Assembly (NCBI RefSeq): GCF_017562075.2
Contig: NW_024427589.1
Location: 383,001-447,000 of the forward strand
From: Anopheles merus
Taxonomy: Eukaryota > Arthropoda > Insecta > Diptera > Culicidae
Direction of reading: 5' to 3'
Length of the DNA stretch: 64,000 nt
Positions 1 through 10,151 of the stretch are shown here, in pieces. Both the position numbers and the translations under genes were made by a program. The notes below the pieces were generated by a model. It was not told the origin of the DNA. It did no database searches and saw only the letters and a program-made list of their open reading frames with translations. Position 1 is the stretch's first letter. Every line of letters begins with the position of its first letter.

Positions 1-79
1 ATCTACATGTTCTTCAATACGTGTCTGTGAATATCCCCTTACTACTATCGACGAACACCACCCTCCGCTTGACTTTGAT

Positions 80-571
80 TTGGACAACGTAGCCCCAGTT
101 ACGATCGCTACAGCCTTTGATGCTGATAAAAGGCTGAATTATGCTCGTGTTGACCTTCCAAAATTGGAGCGATTGATTTTATCTTTTGACAATTCTTTTA
201 ACTGTTCGGACTATTCAACCATTGACGATACCACAAAAGCTTTTTGTGAGTTCATGAGATCTGCTATATGTGAATGCACTCCTGTTAAAATTCCTCGTCG
301 TGGGCCACCATGGGCTGATCACATACTAAATGCATTAAAAAAAGAAAAAAGAAAAGCCTATTCTGATCAACAAGCAGAACGAAACAGCGCGTCACGTCTT
401 TACTACAACAGAGTTCGTTCTCTCTATCGCCGATATAATAGATCCTGTCACCGAAGTTATTTAAAAAAAAAAAAAACAGCACGTTCCCTTTGCAAGTACC
501 CTAGGCGCTTTTGGAGTTATATGGACAAAAAACGAAAATCTACAAGAAGGGCTGTAAGAATGATGCTGTAA
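80..571 (+). pseudogene. LINE ORF2 fragment, endonuclease-RT linker
   Basis: The 163-residue frame contains the basic spacer that sits between the APE endonuclease and RT in Jockey/CR1-like ORF2 proteins. It has a P-W-A-D-H stretch near residue 78 followed by a long Arg/Lys-rich helix-like segment. An A12 run at 467-478 is a likely slippage site. The frame ends shortly after a deletion junction and the RT continues in another frame, so this is a decayed remnant. Confidence 0.65.
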
Positions 572-1822
572 ACTATCGTGGCATAACCTCACTCAGCGTG
601 TGTGCAAAGGTGTTTGAAATGCTAATCTACGAGCCATTGTTGGCCTCGGCCTGCAACTATATTAGTGTGAATCAACATGGTTTTGTACCCAGGCGATCTA
701 CAACGACTAATCTACTAGAATTTGTTAGCAAATGCCATAAATCTATCGATACCGGTTTACAACTAGATGCTATTTATACGGATATCAAGGCAGCATTCGA
801 CAGTGTATCGCACTCCATCTTGCTTGCGAAACTAGACTTACTTGGTCTCCCAAACCCTATGATAATGTGGCTTAGATCGTACCTTACAGATCGTCAATAT
901 TCTGTGAAGTTAGGCCCGTACATGTCAAGTCCAGTGCATACATCTTCTGGAGTCCCGCAGGGCAGCAACCTGGGTCTTTTGCTGTTCCTTCTTTTCATCA
1001 ACGACGCGACGTTGATCCTTCCGGCTGATAATCACCTACTGTACGCAGATGACGCGAAAATTTTTCGTGTTATTCGTGAACCAGAAGACCACGCCCGACT
1101 GCAAACTTCCTTGCATGAGTTCCAGTGTTGGTGCAACCGTAATGCTTTATCCCTATGCACAGATAAATGTGAAGCCATCACTTTCATTCGTTCTCGCTGC
1201 CCATCATTGTATGAATATGCGCTTGATGGACAGTCTTTGGCGCGAAAACAATGTGTTAAGGATCTAGGTGTTTTGCTCGATACAAAACTATCATTTAAGG
1301 ATCAACTGGATCACGTAGTAGCCACCAGCAACAGAATGCTAGGTCTAGTTATCAATATGACTCGCGAGCTTAATGATATACCTTGCACCAAGGCGCTCTA
1401 TTGCTCACTTATCCGGTCGTTGATGGAATATGCAAATATCGTTTGGTGGCCAACTGCAGCGCGTCCATTAGCTCGATTGGAATCAATCCAGCGCAAAATT
1501 TCACGATTTGCACTTCGCTCATGGAACCAAAGGCTCGATTACCGGACTAGGTGTTTACTACTCGGGCTACCCACCCTAAGTGAGCGAATACGAAAAGCCA
1601 GGTTGTCGTTCATCACTTCTCGACGGCCGTATTGACTCTCCGTCACTACTGGCTGCCATCAATCTGTACGTTCCGGCCAGGCCGCTCCGGACTCGGGCAA
1701 TGTTGGCCCTCGACGACCGTAGAACGCAATTTGACTCCTCTGACCCGTTCCTACTGATGTGTCGTGCTTTCCAAAACATTTTAATCTTTAAAAGTTTTAA
1801 AAACAAAACCAAAACATTTTAA
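511..1822 (+). pseudogene. LINE ORF2 fragment, reverse transcriptase and C-terminus
   Basis: The frame begins at the deletion junction. It shows RT blocks NYRGIT, HGFVPRRST, a D-I-K-A-A-F-D-S-V motif carrying the first catalytic Asp, SGVPQGS and the YADD box with two catalytic Asp, then the thumb. It stops at 1,635, but the expected C-terminal domain continues in the +1 frame (about 1,610-1,822), implying a small indel there. The RT would synthesise cDNA by target-primed reverse transcription. Loss of the N-terminal fingers and the endonuclease rules out autonomous function. Confidence 0.8.
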
Positions 1823-2452
1823 CACACCTCCGTCAGCCCCCAGAAACCAAATACCATTGCCCACACCTCATCTACCACCAAGAGTGTTCCAACACCAGCA
1901 AAGACCAATGATAGCGAACAACGTAAGACCTCATTTTGCGCACCACCCACCGATTCAAAATTTTGCAGGAAATTTACACAACGTCCTGTCTGGAATCAAC
2001 CAAATCAGCAAAGACCAATTTTTCAGCGCACAAGTTTTAATCAACCAAATCAGATGAAAAATTTTACACAGCAGAGAAACAATTTTCGCCAAAACGGACC
2101 TGAACCTATGGAAATAGACCCATCAATTAGGTCACATCAAGTTAGTTATGCGAACAGGCCGAATTCCTCAAACATTCGTCCATTGAAAAGACAAAGGGCT
2201 TTCAATATTGAAGCAGTTCCGCGACGCGAAATAGAACCGACTTCATATGAAGATAATCTCTACGATGATGATGTCGAAAGTCAGGCGTCATACGAACGAT
2301 ATATGAGAAATGTAGAAAAGCAAGAAAAACTAAATGAAACTTCTCATTACGACGAAATTTCTCGCGAAGCAGAATTAAATTTTTTAGATCAAAATCAGCC
2401 TTACCATATTTTATATACCATGGTAAGGCAGGTCAACAAATTAAAATTCTAA
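1823..2452 (+). pseudogene. Gypsy gag, C-terminal remnant
   Basis: Two overlapping frames (1,857-2,057 and 2,054-2,452) cover a Pro/Gln/Asn-rich tail. An E-P-M-E-I-D-P-S-I-R-S segment near 2,102 resembles the conserved gag C-terminus of errantiviruses such as ZAM or 17.6. No CCHC knuckle is visible. The frame break and loss of the N-terminal capsid make it non-functional. Confidence 0.65.
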
Positions 2453-2937
2453 TCGATACTGGATCTAATAAAAATTTCATCAACCCTAAACATGCAAACA
2501 TTTCTCAGGACGTTATAAAACCATTTTTTGTATCATCTGTGGGAGGAGATTTACTCATCACCAGATATTCACAAGCTCAAATATTTGCCCCTTATTCCCA
2601 TGTAAATGTCAATTTTTTTCATTTGCAGGGACTAAAATCATTTGACGCCATAATAGGTTATGATACCATCAAAGAAATGGGAGCATTTGTAGACGCTAAA
2701 AGAGACAATCTAGTTCTTGAAAATTTTATAATACCTCTCTCACTTCATCCATTACAGGAAATTAACAGAATCGAAATAAGAGACACACATCTTAACCACC
2801 AAGAAAAAGAAAAATTACATTCATTTCTTAACAAGTTTCAAGATTTATTCCAGCCACCCGACGAAAAGTTGCCCTTTACAACAAAGGTAGAAGCAACCAT
2901 AGCCACGAATGATACGGAACCAATAATGGATCAATAA
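2398..2937 (+). pseudogene. Gypsy pol: protease and start of RT
   Basis: An open frame without an early ATG encodes an aspartic protease with I-D-T-G-S at 2,452-2,466 and the downstream flap and Ile-rich strands, followed by the protease-RT linker. The frame ends at a stop at 2,935-2,937, where an internal deletion has removed the RT fingers and the palm motif with the first catalytic Asp. The next readable RT sequence is only a few codons before the YIDD box. Confidence 0.75.
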
Positions 2938-4121
2938 TGATGGAAAATACGAATTTTTAAGATTATCTTTCGGTCTGAAAAATGCACCTTCGATTTTTCA
3001 GAGTCATTGACGATGTTCTTAGAGAACATATTGGAAAAATCTGTCATTTATACATAGACGATATAATAGTCTTGGGAAAAACATTCGACGAACATCTGAA
3101 AAACTTGGAAATTGTTTTGAATACATTACGAGAAGCCAATTTTAAAATACAGCCAGACAAATCAGAGTTTTTAAGAACAGAAGTTGAATTCTTAAGATTC
3201 ATTGTTTCAGAACATGGCTCGAAACCAAATGAGAAAAAGATAGAAAGTATCTTAAAATACCCCGAACCTCAAACTATTCGAGAACTTAGATCATTTTTAG
3301 GACTGTCTGGATATTACAGAAGATTTGTTAAAAATTATGTAGCTTTAGCAAAACCTTTAACAAAACTTTTAGGAGGAGAGGATGGCCAAGGCCACTGCAA
3401 AATTACAAAAAATCAATCTAAAAATTTTCTGGTAAAATTAGATGATGATGCCAAACGCGCATTCAAAACTCTTAAGGAAGTTTTATCATCCGATGATGTT
3501 TTAGCATACCCCGATTTTGATCATGATTTCATTTTAACTACCGATGCTTCTGACAAAGCAATCGGAGCTGTTCTTTCCCAGAACGTTAATGGTGTTGAAA
3601 AACCAATAACATTCATATCTAGAACACTATCAAAAACAGAAGAGAATTACGCTACAAACGAAAAAGAAATGCTTGCTATAGTTTGGGCTTTACATTCTCT
3701 ACGTAATTACATTTACGGTGCAAAAATAATAATATTAACTGATTACCAACCTTTAACATATGCAATGTCACCAAAAAATAACAATGCATAATTAAAGCGA
3801 TGGAAAGCATTCATTGAGGAACATAACTATGAGCTAAGCTACAAACCTGGAAAAACCAACGTGGTAGCTGATGCTCTTTCACGCATACAAATTAACTCAC
3901 TAACTCCTACACAACACTCTGCCGAAGAAGATGATCTTTCTCTTATTCCTTCTACCGAAGCTCCAATTAATGTTTTCCGAAATCAATTAATTTTTCAAAA
4001 AGGTTCTATTAGTTCCTACGAGTTTGTAAAACCCTTTCCTAAGTTTAAAAGACACACTTTCATAGAACCACAATTTTCAATCGATTTCATAAAAGACAAA
4101 CTTAATTTTGGAGATTCATGA
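2938..4121 (+). pseudogene. Gypsy pol: RT palm/thumb and RNase H
   Basis: After a short stretch reading LSFGLKNAPS and a frameshift near 2,996, the frame contains YIDD (about 3,053), the thumb and connection with an F-L-G-L-S-G-Y-Y-R-R-F motif, and RNase H with T-D-A-S, N-E-K-E-M-L-A and L-T-D-Y. A TAA at 3,789-3,791 interrupts RNase H; the same frame resumes to V-A-D-A-L-S-R-I and ends at 4,121. A further frameshift carries the coding into the RTE insertion site. Confidence 0.85.
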
Positions 4122-4446
4122 TACCTGGTATAATAAATGGCATATTCACTGATGAGCCAACCATGGGGATCATTCAAGAAACCTTTAAAAATCTATTCAA
4201 TATATCAACCATTAAGCCATAATCATAAGCCAACCATCGGTTCTGTTGTCAGTGTTTGTAGCAATACCGCACTGATACGGGTATGGTCTGACGCCTCTCG
4301 AAGGCTAATATAGGATCTCCATACCCTACTCCGACTCAATATGTCCACGGCGTACAGAACGGTAACATATTTCTCCAAATATCTGAGCGTGGGTATACGG
4401 GGAAACCCAACTCCTTGGGAAGATGGGCTATATGGCTTAATTGAGC

Positions 4447-4472
4447 GGGGGGGGGGGGGGGGGGGGGGGGGG
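4447..4472 (+). repeat. G homopolymer, 26 nt
   Basis: There are twenty-six consecutive G residues in the RTE 5' leader. On RNA they could form a G-quadruplex; equally, the length may be a sequencing or assembly artefact. A second G run (12 nt) lies at 37,439-37,450 in the hAT-like element. Confidence 0.95.
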
Positions 4473-4554
4473 ACGACCAGCGTCTGTTCTCCATGTTAGG
4501 GGCGGCTGGTTGCCCCTTCTGTCCTGACATCCTACGGGACTTTAATCAGCTAGG

Positions 4555-7473
4555 ATGCGTAGGCCCTACGACGAGACTGGAGGTTGGGGGAAAGGCCTTG
4601 CAAGCCACCCCTGGAAAAGCATAAACGCAACGAAAGGAAACCAAAGGATTTCGAACCGGACCAACCGATACCGACCCACGCAACCGAACAAGGCAAACGA
4701 TTGGAAACTCGGAACATGGAACTGCAGATCTCTCACAGCACCCGGAAGTACCCGCATTCTTTCGGACGAGGTGAGGGCCCGTGGCTTCGGAATAGTACCA
4801 CTTCAGGAGACGCGCTGGAAAGGAGTGACGGAGCGCCCCTATCGTAGCGATTGCATGATCTACCAAAGCGGTGGTGAAAAGCATGAACTCGGTACGGCGT
4901 TCCTGGTCATAGGTGAGATGCGAAAGCGAGTGATCGGGTGGTGGCCGATCAATGAACGGATGTGCAGGTTGAGGATTCGTGGCAGGTTCTTCAACCTGAG
5001 CATCATAAATGTGCATAGTCCGCACCTTGGAAGCACCGATGACGATAAAGACAATTATTATACGCAGTTGGAGAGGGAGTACGACCGCTGCCCACAACAC
5101 GACGTTAAAATTGTCATCGGGGATTTTAATGCTCAGGTCGGACGGGAGGAGGCATTTAAACCGACGATAGGAAGTTTCAGTGCCCACCGGCTGACCAACG
5201 ACAACGGGCTTCGGCTCGTAAACTTCGCCTCCTCCAAGCACATGAACATTTGCAGCACCTTCTTCCAGCACGCACCTCGCTTCAGTTACACCTGGAGATC
5301 ACCGCAGCAAACACTTTCCCAGATCGACCACGTTCTCATCGATGGAAGGCACTTCTCGGACATAATCGACGTAAGGACCTATAGAGGAGCAAACGTCGAC
5401 TCAGACCATTTCCTGGTTATGGTTAAGTTACGCCAGAAACTGTGCGTGGCCAACAAACTGCGCTATCAGCCCACCCCAAGACTCAACACAGACCGGCTGA
5501 AACAAGCTGTTGTGGCGAGGGACTTCGCAATCGCGCTTGGGGAAGCGCTGCCGGAGGACATCACTACCGAGGTGATGTCTCTTAATGACCACTGGCGCAT
5601 GGTGGAGCAAGCCATCAGCAGCACGGCCGAGCGAACAATTGGCCGCGTGACCCATAACCAGAGGAAGGAATGGTATGATGATGAGTGCAGGCGAGCACTC
5701 TCCGAGAAGAACGCCGCGCGGACCCGCATGCTGCAGCGCGAGACCCGGCAGAACGTGGAAGACTACAGACGACTGAGAAGGCAGCAGACCCTACTCTTCC
5801 AGGACAAGAAGCGCGGCTTCGAAGAGTCGGACGAGCAACTCATGCAGCAGCAATCCCAGTCGGGGGAAACTCGTAAGTTCTACAGGATGCTGAATGCGGC
5901 ACGGAGCGGTTTTACTCCCATGACCGCTATATGCCGCAGTGAGGAGGGAGATATCCTGTCGGACGAGCGAGAGGTGATCGACAGATGGAAGTGCTACTTC
6001 GACAGACACCTGAACGGAGCAGATACCAGAGCAGACGTAGGAAGCAGAGGAGAGCAACCCTACGACAGCCAGCATGACAATGACGAAGTGCCCCCGCCAT
6101 CTTTGGACGAAGTCATCAGCGCCATCAAACAGCTGAAATGTAACAAGTCAGCTGGCAGCGATGGTCTGGTGGCCGAACTGTTCAAGATGGGTCCGGAGAG
6201 GCTTGCCGTCATCATGCATCGGCTGATTGTTAGGATTTGGGATCAGGAAGAACTACCGGACGAGTGGAAACTGGGTGTCATACACCCAGTGTACAAAAAG
6301 GGCGACAGGCTGGACTGTCCTAACTTCCGGGCCATCACAGTCCTGAATGCTGCCTACAAGATCCTGTCCCGAATACTCTTCTGCAGACTTTCGCCTCTTG
6401 CTACAGATTTCGTCGGCAGCTATCAAGCTGGATTTGTTGGAGGCAAATCAACTACCGACCAAATCTTTACTCTACGGCAGATCCTCCAGAAATGCCGAGA
6501 GCACCAGATCCCTACGCACCACCTGTTCATCGACTTCAAGGCGGCCTACGATACCATAGATCGGACCGAACTATGGAACACCATGCAGCAGTACGGATTC
6601 CCTGGGAAGCTGGTACGACTGTTGCGGGCCACTATGGACGGGGTGCAGTGCAAGGTGAGAGTGACGAACATGCTGTCAGAAGCGTTCGAATCTCACCGGG
6701 GTCTGAGGCAAGGGGATGGACTCTCCTGTTTGCTGTTCAACATCACTCTGGAAGGTGTCATGCGAAGCGCGGGCTTCGAGATCCGGGGCACGATTTTCAC
6801 CCGAACTCTCCAATTCCTTGGCTTCGCGGATGACATCGACATCATCGGGCGAACATCTGCGGCGGTGTGCGAGGCGTACACCCGACTGAAACGCGAAGCC
6901 GCTAGGATTGGATTGAGGATCAATGCGACGAAGACAAAGTACCTGCTTGCCGGGGGCTCTGACCGTGATAGAGCCCGACTCGGAAGCAGAGTATCAGTTG
7001 ACGGCGACGATCTCGAGGTGGTAGAGGAGTTCTGCTACCTTGGCACGATCGTAACTTCGGACAACAACGTAAGCAGCGAAATCCGAAGGTGCATTGTTCA
7101 GGGAAATCGTGCCTACTACGGGCTCCACAAACTCCTGCTATCCAGAAGACTCCAACAACACACGAAATGCGCAATATATCGCACACTGATACGTCCGGTG
7201 GTCCTCTACGTGTACGAGTCCTGGACTTTACTGACGGAGGACGCCAATGCACTCGCCATTTTCGAACGGCGGGTGCTAAGGACTATCTTTGGCGGTGTGT
7301 GCGACCCGTTCGGCACGAGGCGTAGAGGAGCACAGCGAGCTCGCTGGCTGGATCAGGTGGAGTCGCACCTGTCGGAGATCGGATGCAACCGTGGTTGGAG
7401 GACTGCAGCCCAGGACCGAGTTTCCTGGAAACGAATTGGCGACCTGGCCATGTCTACGAGACGTGCTCATTGA
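4555..7473 (+). CDS. RTE ORF: APE endonuclease plus reverse transcriptase
   Basis: The 972-residue uninterrupted frame encodes the whole enzymatic machinery for target-primed reverse transcription. Endonuclease residues are all visible: N56 in W-N-C-R-S, E85 in Q-E-T-R-W, D190 and N192 in G-D-F-N, D258, and D284/H285 in S-D-H-F. RT follows with S-A-G-S-D-G, the Y-Q-A-G-F block, F-I-D-F-K-A-A-Y-D, R-Q-G-D-G and the catalytic F-A-D-D at residues 757-760. The C-terminus has the R-R-G-A-Q-R-A-R-W region typical of RTE. The frame is open some distance upstream, so the start is a choice. Nothing visible inactivates it. Confidence 0.9.
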   Translation: MRRPYDETGGWGKGLASHPWKSINATKGNQRISNRTNRYRPTQPNKANDWKLGTWNCRSLTAPGSTRILSDEVRARGFGIVPLQETRWKGVTERPYRSDCMIYQSGGEKHELGTAFLVIGEMRKRVIGWWPINERMCRLRIRGRFFNLSIINVHSPHLGSTDDDKDNYYTQLEREYDRCPQHDVKIVIGDFNAQVGREEAFKPTIGSFSAHRLTNDNGLRLVNFASSKHMNICSTFFQHAPRFSYTWRSPQQTLSQIDHVLIDGRHFSDIIDVRTYRGANVDSDHFLVMVKLRQKLCVANKLRYQPTPRLNTDRLKQAVVARDFAIALGEALPEDITTEVMSLNDHWRMVEQAISSTAERTIGRVTHNQRKEWYDDECRRALSEKNAARTRMLQRETRQNVEDYRRLRRQQTLLFQDKKRGFEESDEQLMQQQSQSGETRKFYRMLNAARSGFTPMTAICRSEEGDILSDEREVIDRWKCYFDRHLNGADTRADVGSRGEQPYDSQHDNDEVPPPSLDEVISAIKQLKCNKSAGSDGLVAELFKMGPERLAVIMHRLIVRIWDQEELPDEWKLGVIHPVYKKGDRLDCPNFRAITVLNAAYKILSRILFCRLSPLATDFVGSYQAGFVGGKSTTDQIFTLRQILQKCREHQIPTHHLFIDFKAAYDTIDRTELWNTMQQYGFPGKLVRLLRATMDGVQCKVRVTNMLSEAFESHRGLRQGDGLSCLLFNITLEGVMRSAGFEIRGTIFTRTLQFLGFADDIDIIGRTSAAVCEAYTRLKREAARIGLRINATKTKYLLAGGSDRDRARLGSRVSVDGDDLEVVEEFCYLGTIVTSDNNVSSEIRRCIVQGNRAYYGLHKLLLSRRLQQHTKCAIYRTLIRPVVLYVYESWTLLTEDANALAIFERRVLRTIFGGVCDPFGTRRRGAQRARWLDQVESHLSEIGCNRGWRTAAQDRVSWKRIGDLAMSTRRAH

Positions 7474-7506
7474 GCAGGCCAAGAAGAAGAAGAATATACC
7501 AACCAT

Positions 7507-8270
7507 GAAAGCAAGATTTTCACAAACTCAAGTTCAAGACATTTGTGATCAAGAACCATAGATAGAAGAAATTCGTAAAATACATAACTTTGCCCATAGC
7601 TAAGGAAACGCTAAGGAAAATTCATTACAAGCTATAAAAAATTCTATTTCCCTTCTATGAGAAACAAGATAGAACAATATGTTAAAAACTGCGAAACTTG
7701 CAAAGTGGAAAAATACGAAAGAAGACCCCCTGAATACATACCAGTTAAAACACCAATCCCAAAATATCCAGGAGAAATTGTTCATTTTGATATATTTGCA
7801 TACAATGCGAATTTTTATTCATCTTGTCAATGGACAAATTTTCGAAATATTTGAAATTAAAACCAATTAAATCAAAATCCATAGCAGACGTTAAGGAAGT
7901 ACTGCTACAATTATTATACGATTGGAATTTGCCTAGACAAATTATATTTGATAACGAATGTACATTTGTATCGAACGTCATAGAGCAGTCCATACTAAAT
8001 TTAGGCGTATCCATTTTTAAGACACCAATGAATAGATCAGAGTCAAATGGACAAGTGGAACGATGTCACTCCACGATCAGAGAAATCGCAAAATGTACGA
8101 AAGGTTTGAATCCAGACATGAGCTTAATTACCTTAATACAACAAGCCGTGTATAAGTATAATAATACTATTCATTCTTTTACAAAAGAGACTCCCAAAAA
8201 AGTATATATTGGAGAGCAATCAGAAGAACTTTCATTAAGACATAGGTACAATATCAAAAGAAAAACTTGA
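7507..8270 (+). pseudogene. Gypsy integrase, frame-broken
   Basis: This resumes Gypsy pol 3' of the RTE. A zinc-binding part with C-E-T-C lies near 7,690 and a core start with H-F-D-I-F near 7,783, in a frame that ends at 7,854. The rest of the DDE core (7,824-8,270) reads D-N-E-C-T-F-V and N-G-Q-V-E-R, giving the second Asp and the Glu. A stop upstream of the zinc domain and a frameshift near 7,830 disable it. Confidence 0.8.
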
Positions 8271-8521
8271 GAGTAAAATCATAAAAATATTTGAAGAAAA
8301 AAATGAAAAGATTAAAGATGATAAGTACCATGAATATGAACCGAATCAATTTGCGTATGAAAAAAAAAACTATGAATAAGCGTGACAGTCGTTATAAGAC
8401 AGTGGTAGATAAGGAAAATCATCCAACGTATATAATAGATTCGAACAATCGAAAAATCCACAAAATAAAGTTAAGAAAAAAATAATGATATAATTATGAA
8501 ATAATTAATTTTCTATTACAG
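8271..8521 (+). other. Integrase tail / intergenic stretch before env
   Basis: Lys- and Met-rich AT-dense sequence encodes a possible degraded integrase C-terminus (short frame 8,291-8,485) in A-runs. No other motif is recognised apart from the splice acceptor at its end. Confidence 0.5.
8497..8521 (+). promoter_or_regulatory. Probable env mRNA splice acceptor
   Basis: A T-rich stretch ending in TTCTATTACAG (AG at 8,520-8,521) sits directly before the open env frame, which starts coding at 8,523 without an ATG. Errantiviruses express env from a spliced subgenomic RNA, so this fits the 3' splice site. The donor is not in the window. Confidence 0.6.
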
Positions 8522-8522
8522 A

Positions 8523-10151
8523 ATCGCGTTTTTCACACTATATGGTGTTCTACAAGCTAGCATAAATATTTTCGACTTAACAAACAACCCATTGGCTATT
8601 GTTCCGTTAGGGCAAGCAAAAATTAGGATCGGATACTTGAGGACGATTCATCCAATTGATCTTACCGAACTAGAAGAGATAATTTATCGAGTTCTAGAAA
8701 ATAGCGCAAACAGTACAGGAAAATCCCCATTGCAAAGTTTAATTAATTTGAAGCTCGAAAAACTTAACGCCACAATTTCAAAGATTAGGCCACGTAGACT
8801 GCGAACGAAAAGATGGAACAGCATAGGCACCGCCTGGAAGTGGATAGCTGGCAGTCCCGACGCGGAAGATCTAAAGATAATAAACACCACCCTTAACTCG
8901 CTCATCATACAGAACAACGAGCAGCTATTAATCAACAACGGTCTCAGCAGAAGATTCCAAGAAACAACCAATATTGCTAATCATGTTATCGACCTTCAGA
9001 ATAGAATCCAAAGGGAACATCAAACCGAGATACAACAGATCATTAAGATAGCGAACCTAGACGCGCTACAAGCTCATATAAAAACACTCCAAAAAGCCAT
9101 ACTAGCCGCTAAGCATGGGATACCGAATAGCGAGCTACTATCAATAGAAGACTTAAATACCATCGCAGAATTTTTGGCACAAAATGGCATTTACTATACA
9201 TCAGTTGAAGAAATGTTAACACAAGCCACAGTGCAAGCTACTATGAACTCTACACATGTGATATTTATACTAAAATTTCCACGTCTATCCTATGAAACTT
9301 ATGAGTACAACTATATAGACTCTATCATACAAAATGATAAGAGAATCCTATTAAAACATAACTACATAATCCGGAATCTAACCCATATGTTCGAATTGCC
9401 ACAGCCCTGTATCGATCAGAGCAGCCACCAGCTTTGCGAAAGTAAAGATCTGGAAGAGCCTTCACGCTGCATACGACAACTCGTACAAGGGGAGCATACA
9501 GAATGTATGTACGAAAAGGTGTATTCAACGGGATTAGTTAAACACGTTAACAATGCGAATATTCTATTGAATGATGCCACTGCCGAAATTTCATCCAACT
9601 GCAGCAATATTAACCACATTCTTAATGGATCATATCTCATACAATTTCACAACTGCAATATATTTATTAATGGAGAACTCTTTCCCAGCACAGAAGTTTC
9701 GATAACCGGTAAACCATATATATCAACCCTTGGCCTTATCGCTAAAGAAGACGGCATCAGAGACGAACCTTCAATTGAACATCTTCGAAACATAACATTG
9801 CAGCACAGAGAGAAACTACATACCATCAGCCTGGTTAATAATTCCCTCACATGGAAACTTCATATCTTTGGGTCAATTGGGCTAACGACAATTGTTATGA
9901 TAACAATAGCAATTTTCTATTTCATCACCAGATTAAGAAGAATGAAAATAAGCTTCAACATTCCAACGAACAACACCAACCGACAAGATGTCCACAACAT
10001 GGAAACCTTCGTAAGAAAACCCACAACATTCCATACTCTCAGCAGACTTTGGGGGCAAAGTCATCTAAGAAGGGAGGAGTTAGACCAACCCGCTAAAAGA
10101 CAAGACTGCAAGCTGGCATTCCAAACTGGCCACGAGCAGACGAAGATGTAA
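8523..10151 (+). CDS. env: Gypsy-type envelope glycoprotein (env), open frame
   Basis: The frame is open from the splice acceptor to 10,151. An internal TTG-initiated reading of 519 residues begins at 8,592, but the natural start is probably upstream, through splicing. It opens with a hydrophobic signal-like stretch (8,523-8,573). Counted from 8,592, a furin-type R-T-K-R site is at residues 71-74, followed by the W-x-S-I-G-T-A-W-K-W-I-A-G-S region typical of errantivirus fusion proteins. There are many N-glycosylation sites, and a transmembrane helix lies at about 426-447 with a basic cytoplasmic tail. The family is related to baculovirus F proteins and sits in the host membrane or virion envelope. 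It is far better preserved than gag-pol in the same copy. Confidence 0.85.
   Translation: MAFFTLYGVLQASINIFDLTNNPLAIVPLGQAKIRIGYLRTIHPIDLTELEEIIYRVLENSANSTGKSPLQSLINLKLEKLNATISKIRPRRLRTKRWNSIGTAWKWIAGSPDAEDLKIINTTLNSLIIQNNEQLLINNGLSRRFQETTNIANHVIDLQNRIQREHQTEIQQIIKIANLDALQAHIKTLQKAILAAKHGIPNSELLSIEDLNTIAEFLAQNGIYYTSVEEMLTQATVQATMNSTHVIFILKFPRLSYETYEYNYIDSIIQNDKRILLKHNYIIRNLTHMFELPQPCIDQSSHQLCESKDLEEPSRCIRQLVQGEHTECMYEKVYSTGLVKHVNNANILLNDATAEISSNCSNINHILNGSYLIQFHNCNIFINGELFPSTEVSITGKPYISTLGLIAKEDGIRDEPSIEHLRNITLQHREKLHTISLVNNSLTWKLHIFGSIGLTTIVMITIAIFYFITRLRRMKISFNIPTNNTNRQDVHNMETFVRKPTTFHTLSRLWGQSHLRREELDQPAKRQDCKLAFQTGHEQTKM

Larger units (their letters stand above)
1..1822 (+). mobile_element. 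Jockey/CR1-like non-LTR retrotransposon, 3' part, internally deleted
   Basis: This is the 3' portion of a LINE lying in the gag region of the following Gypsy element. The sequence shows the spacer upstream of reverse transcriptase, an RT with YADD, and a C-terminal region ending near an A-rich tail at about 1,790-1,822. Proline-rich Gypsy gag coding resumes directly afterwards. The 5' end lies outside the window. An internal deletion near 531-552 joins the pre-RT spacer to the middle of RT and loses the first RT blocks, so the copy is dead. Clade assignment between Jockey, CR1 and LOA is by general RT appearance only. Confidence 0.8.
4213..7492 (+). mobile_element. RTE-clade LINE with complete coding frame, inserted in Gypsy pol
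   Basis: A single-ORF LINE with an APE-type endonuclease and RT occupies this interval. It ends in a very short 3' UTR and an (AAG)n tail at 7,480-7,492, as RTE elements do. A near-perfect 14-bp target duplication flanks it (AATATATCAACCAT at 4,199-4,212 and AATATACCAACCAT at 7,493-7,506, one mismatch), and the interrupted integrase coding resumes right after it. About 340 bp of 5' leader precede the first ATG used here. The insertion therefore looks close to full length. Confidence 0.85.

Noticed and set aside
4546..5271. 241-residue minus-strand frame and others opposite the RTE
   Set aside because: Antisense shadows of the 972-residue RTE frame with no recognisable domain.
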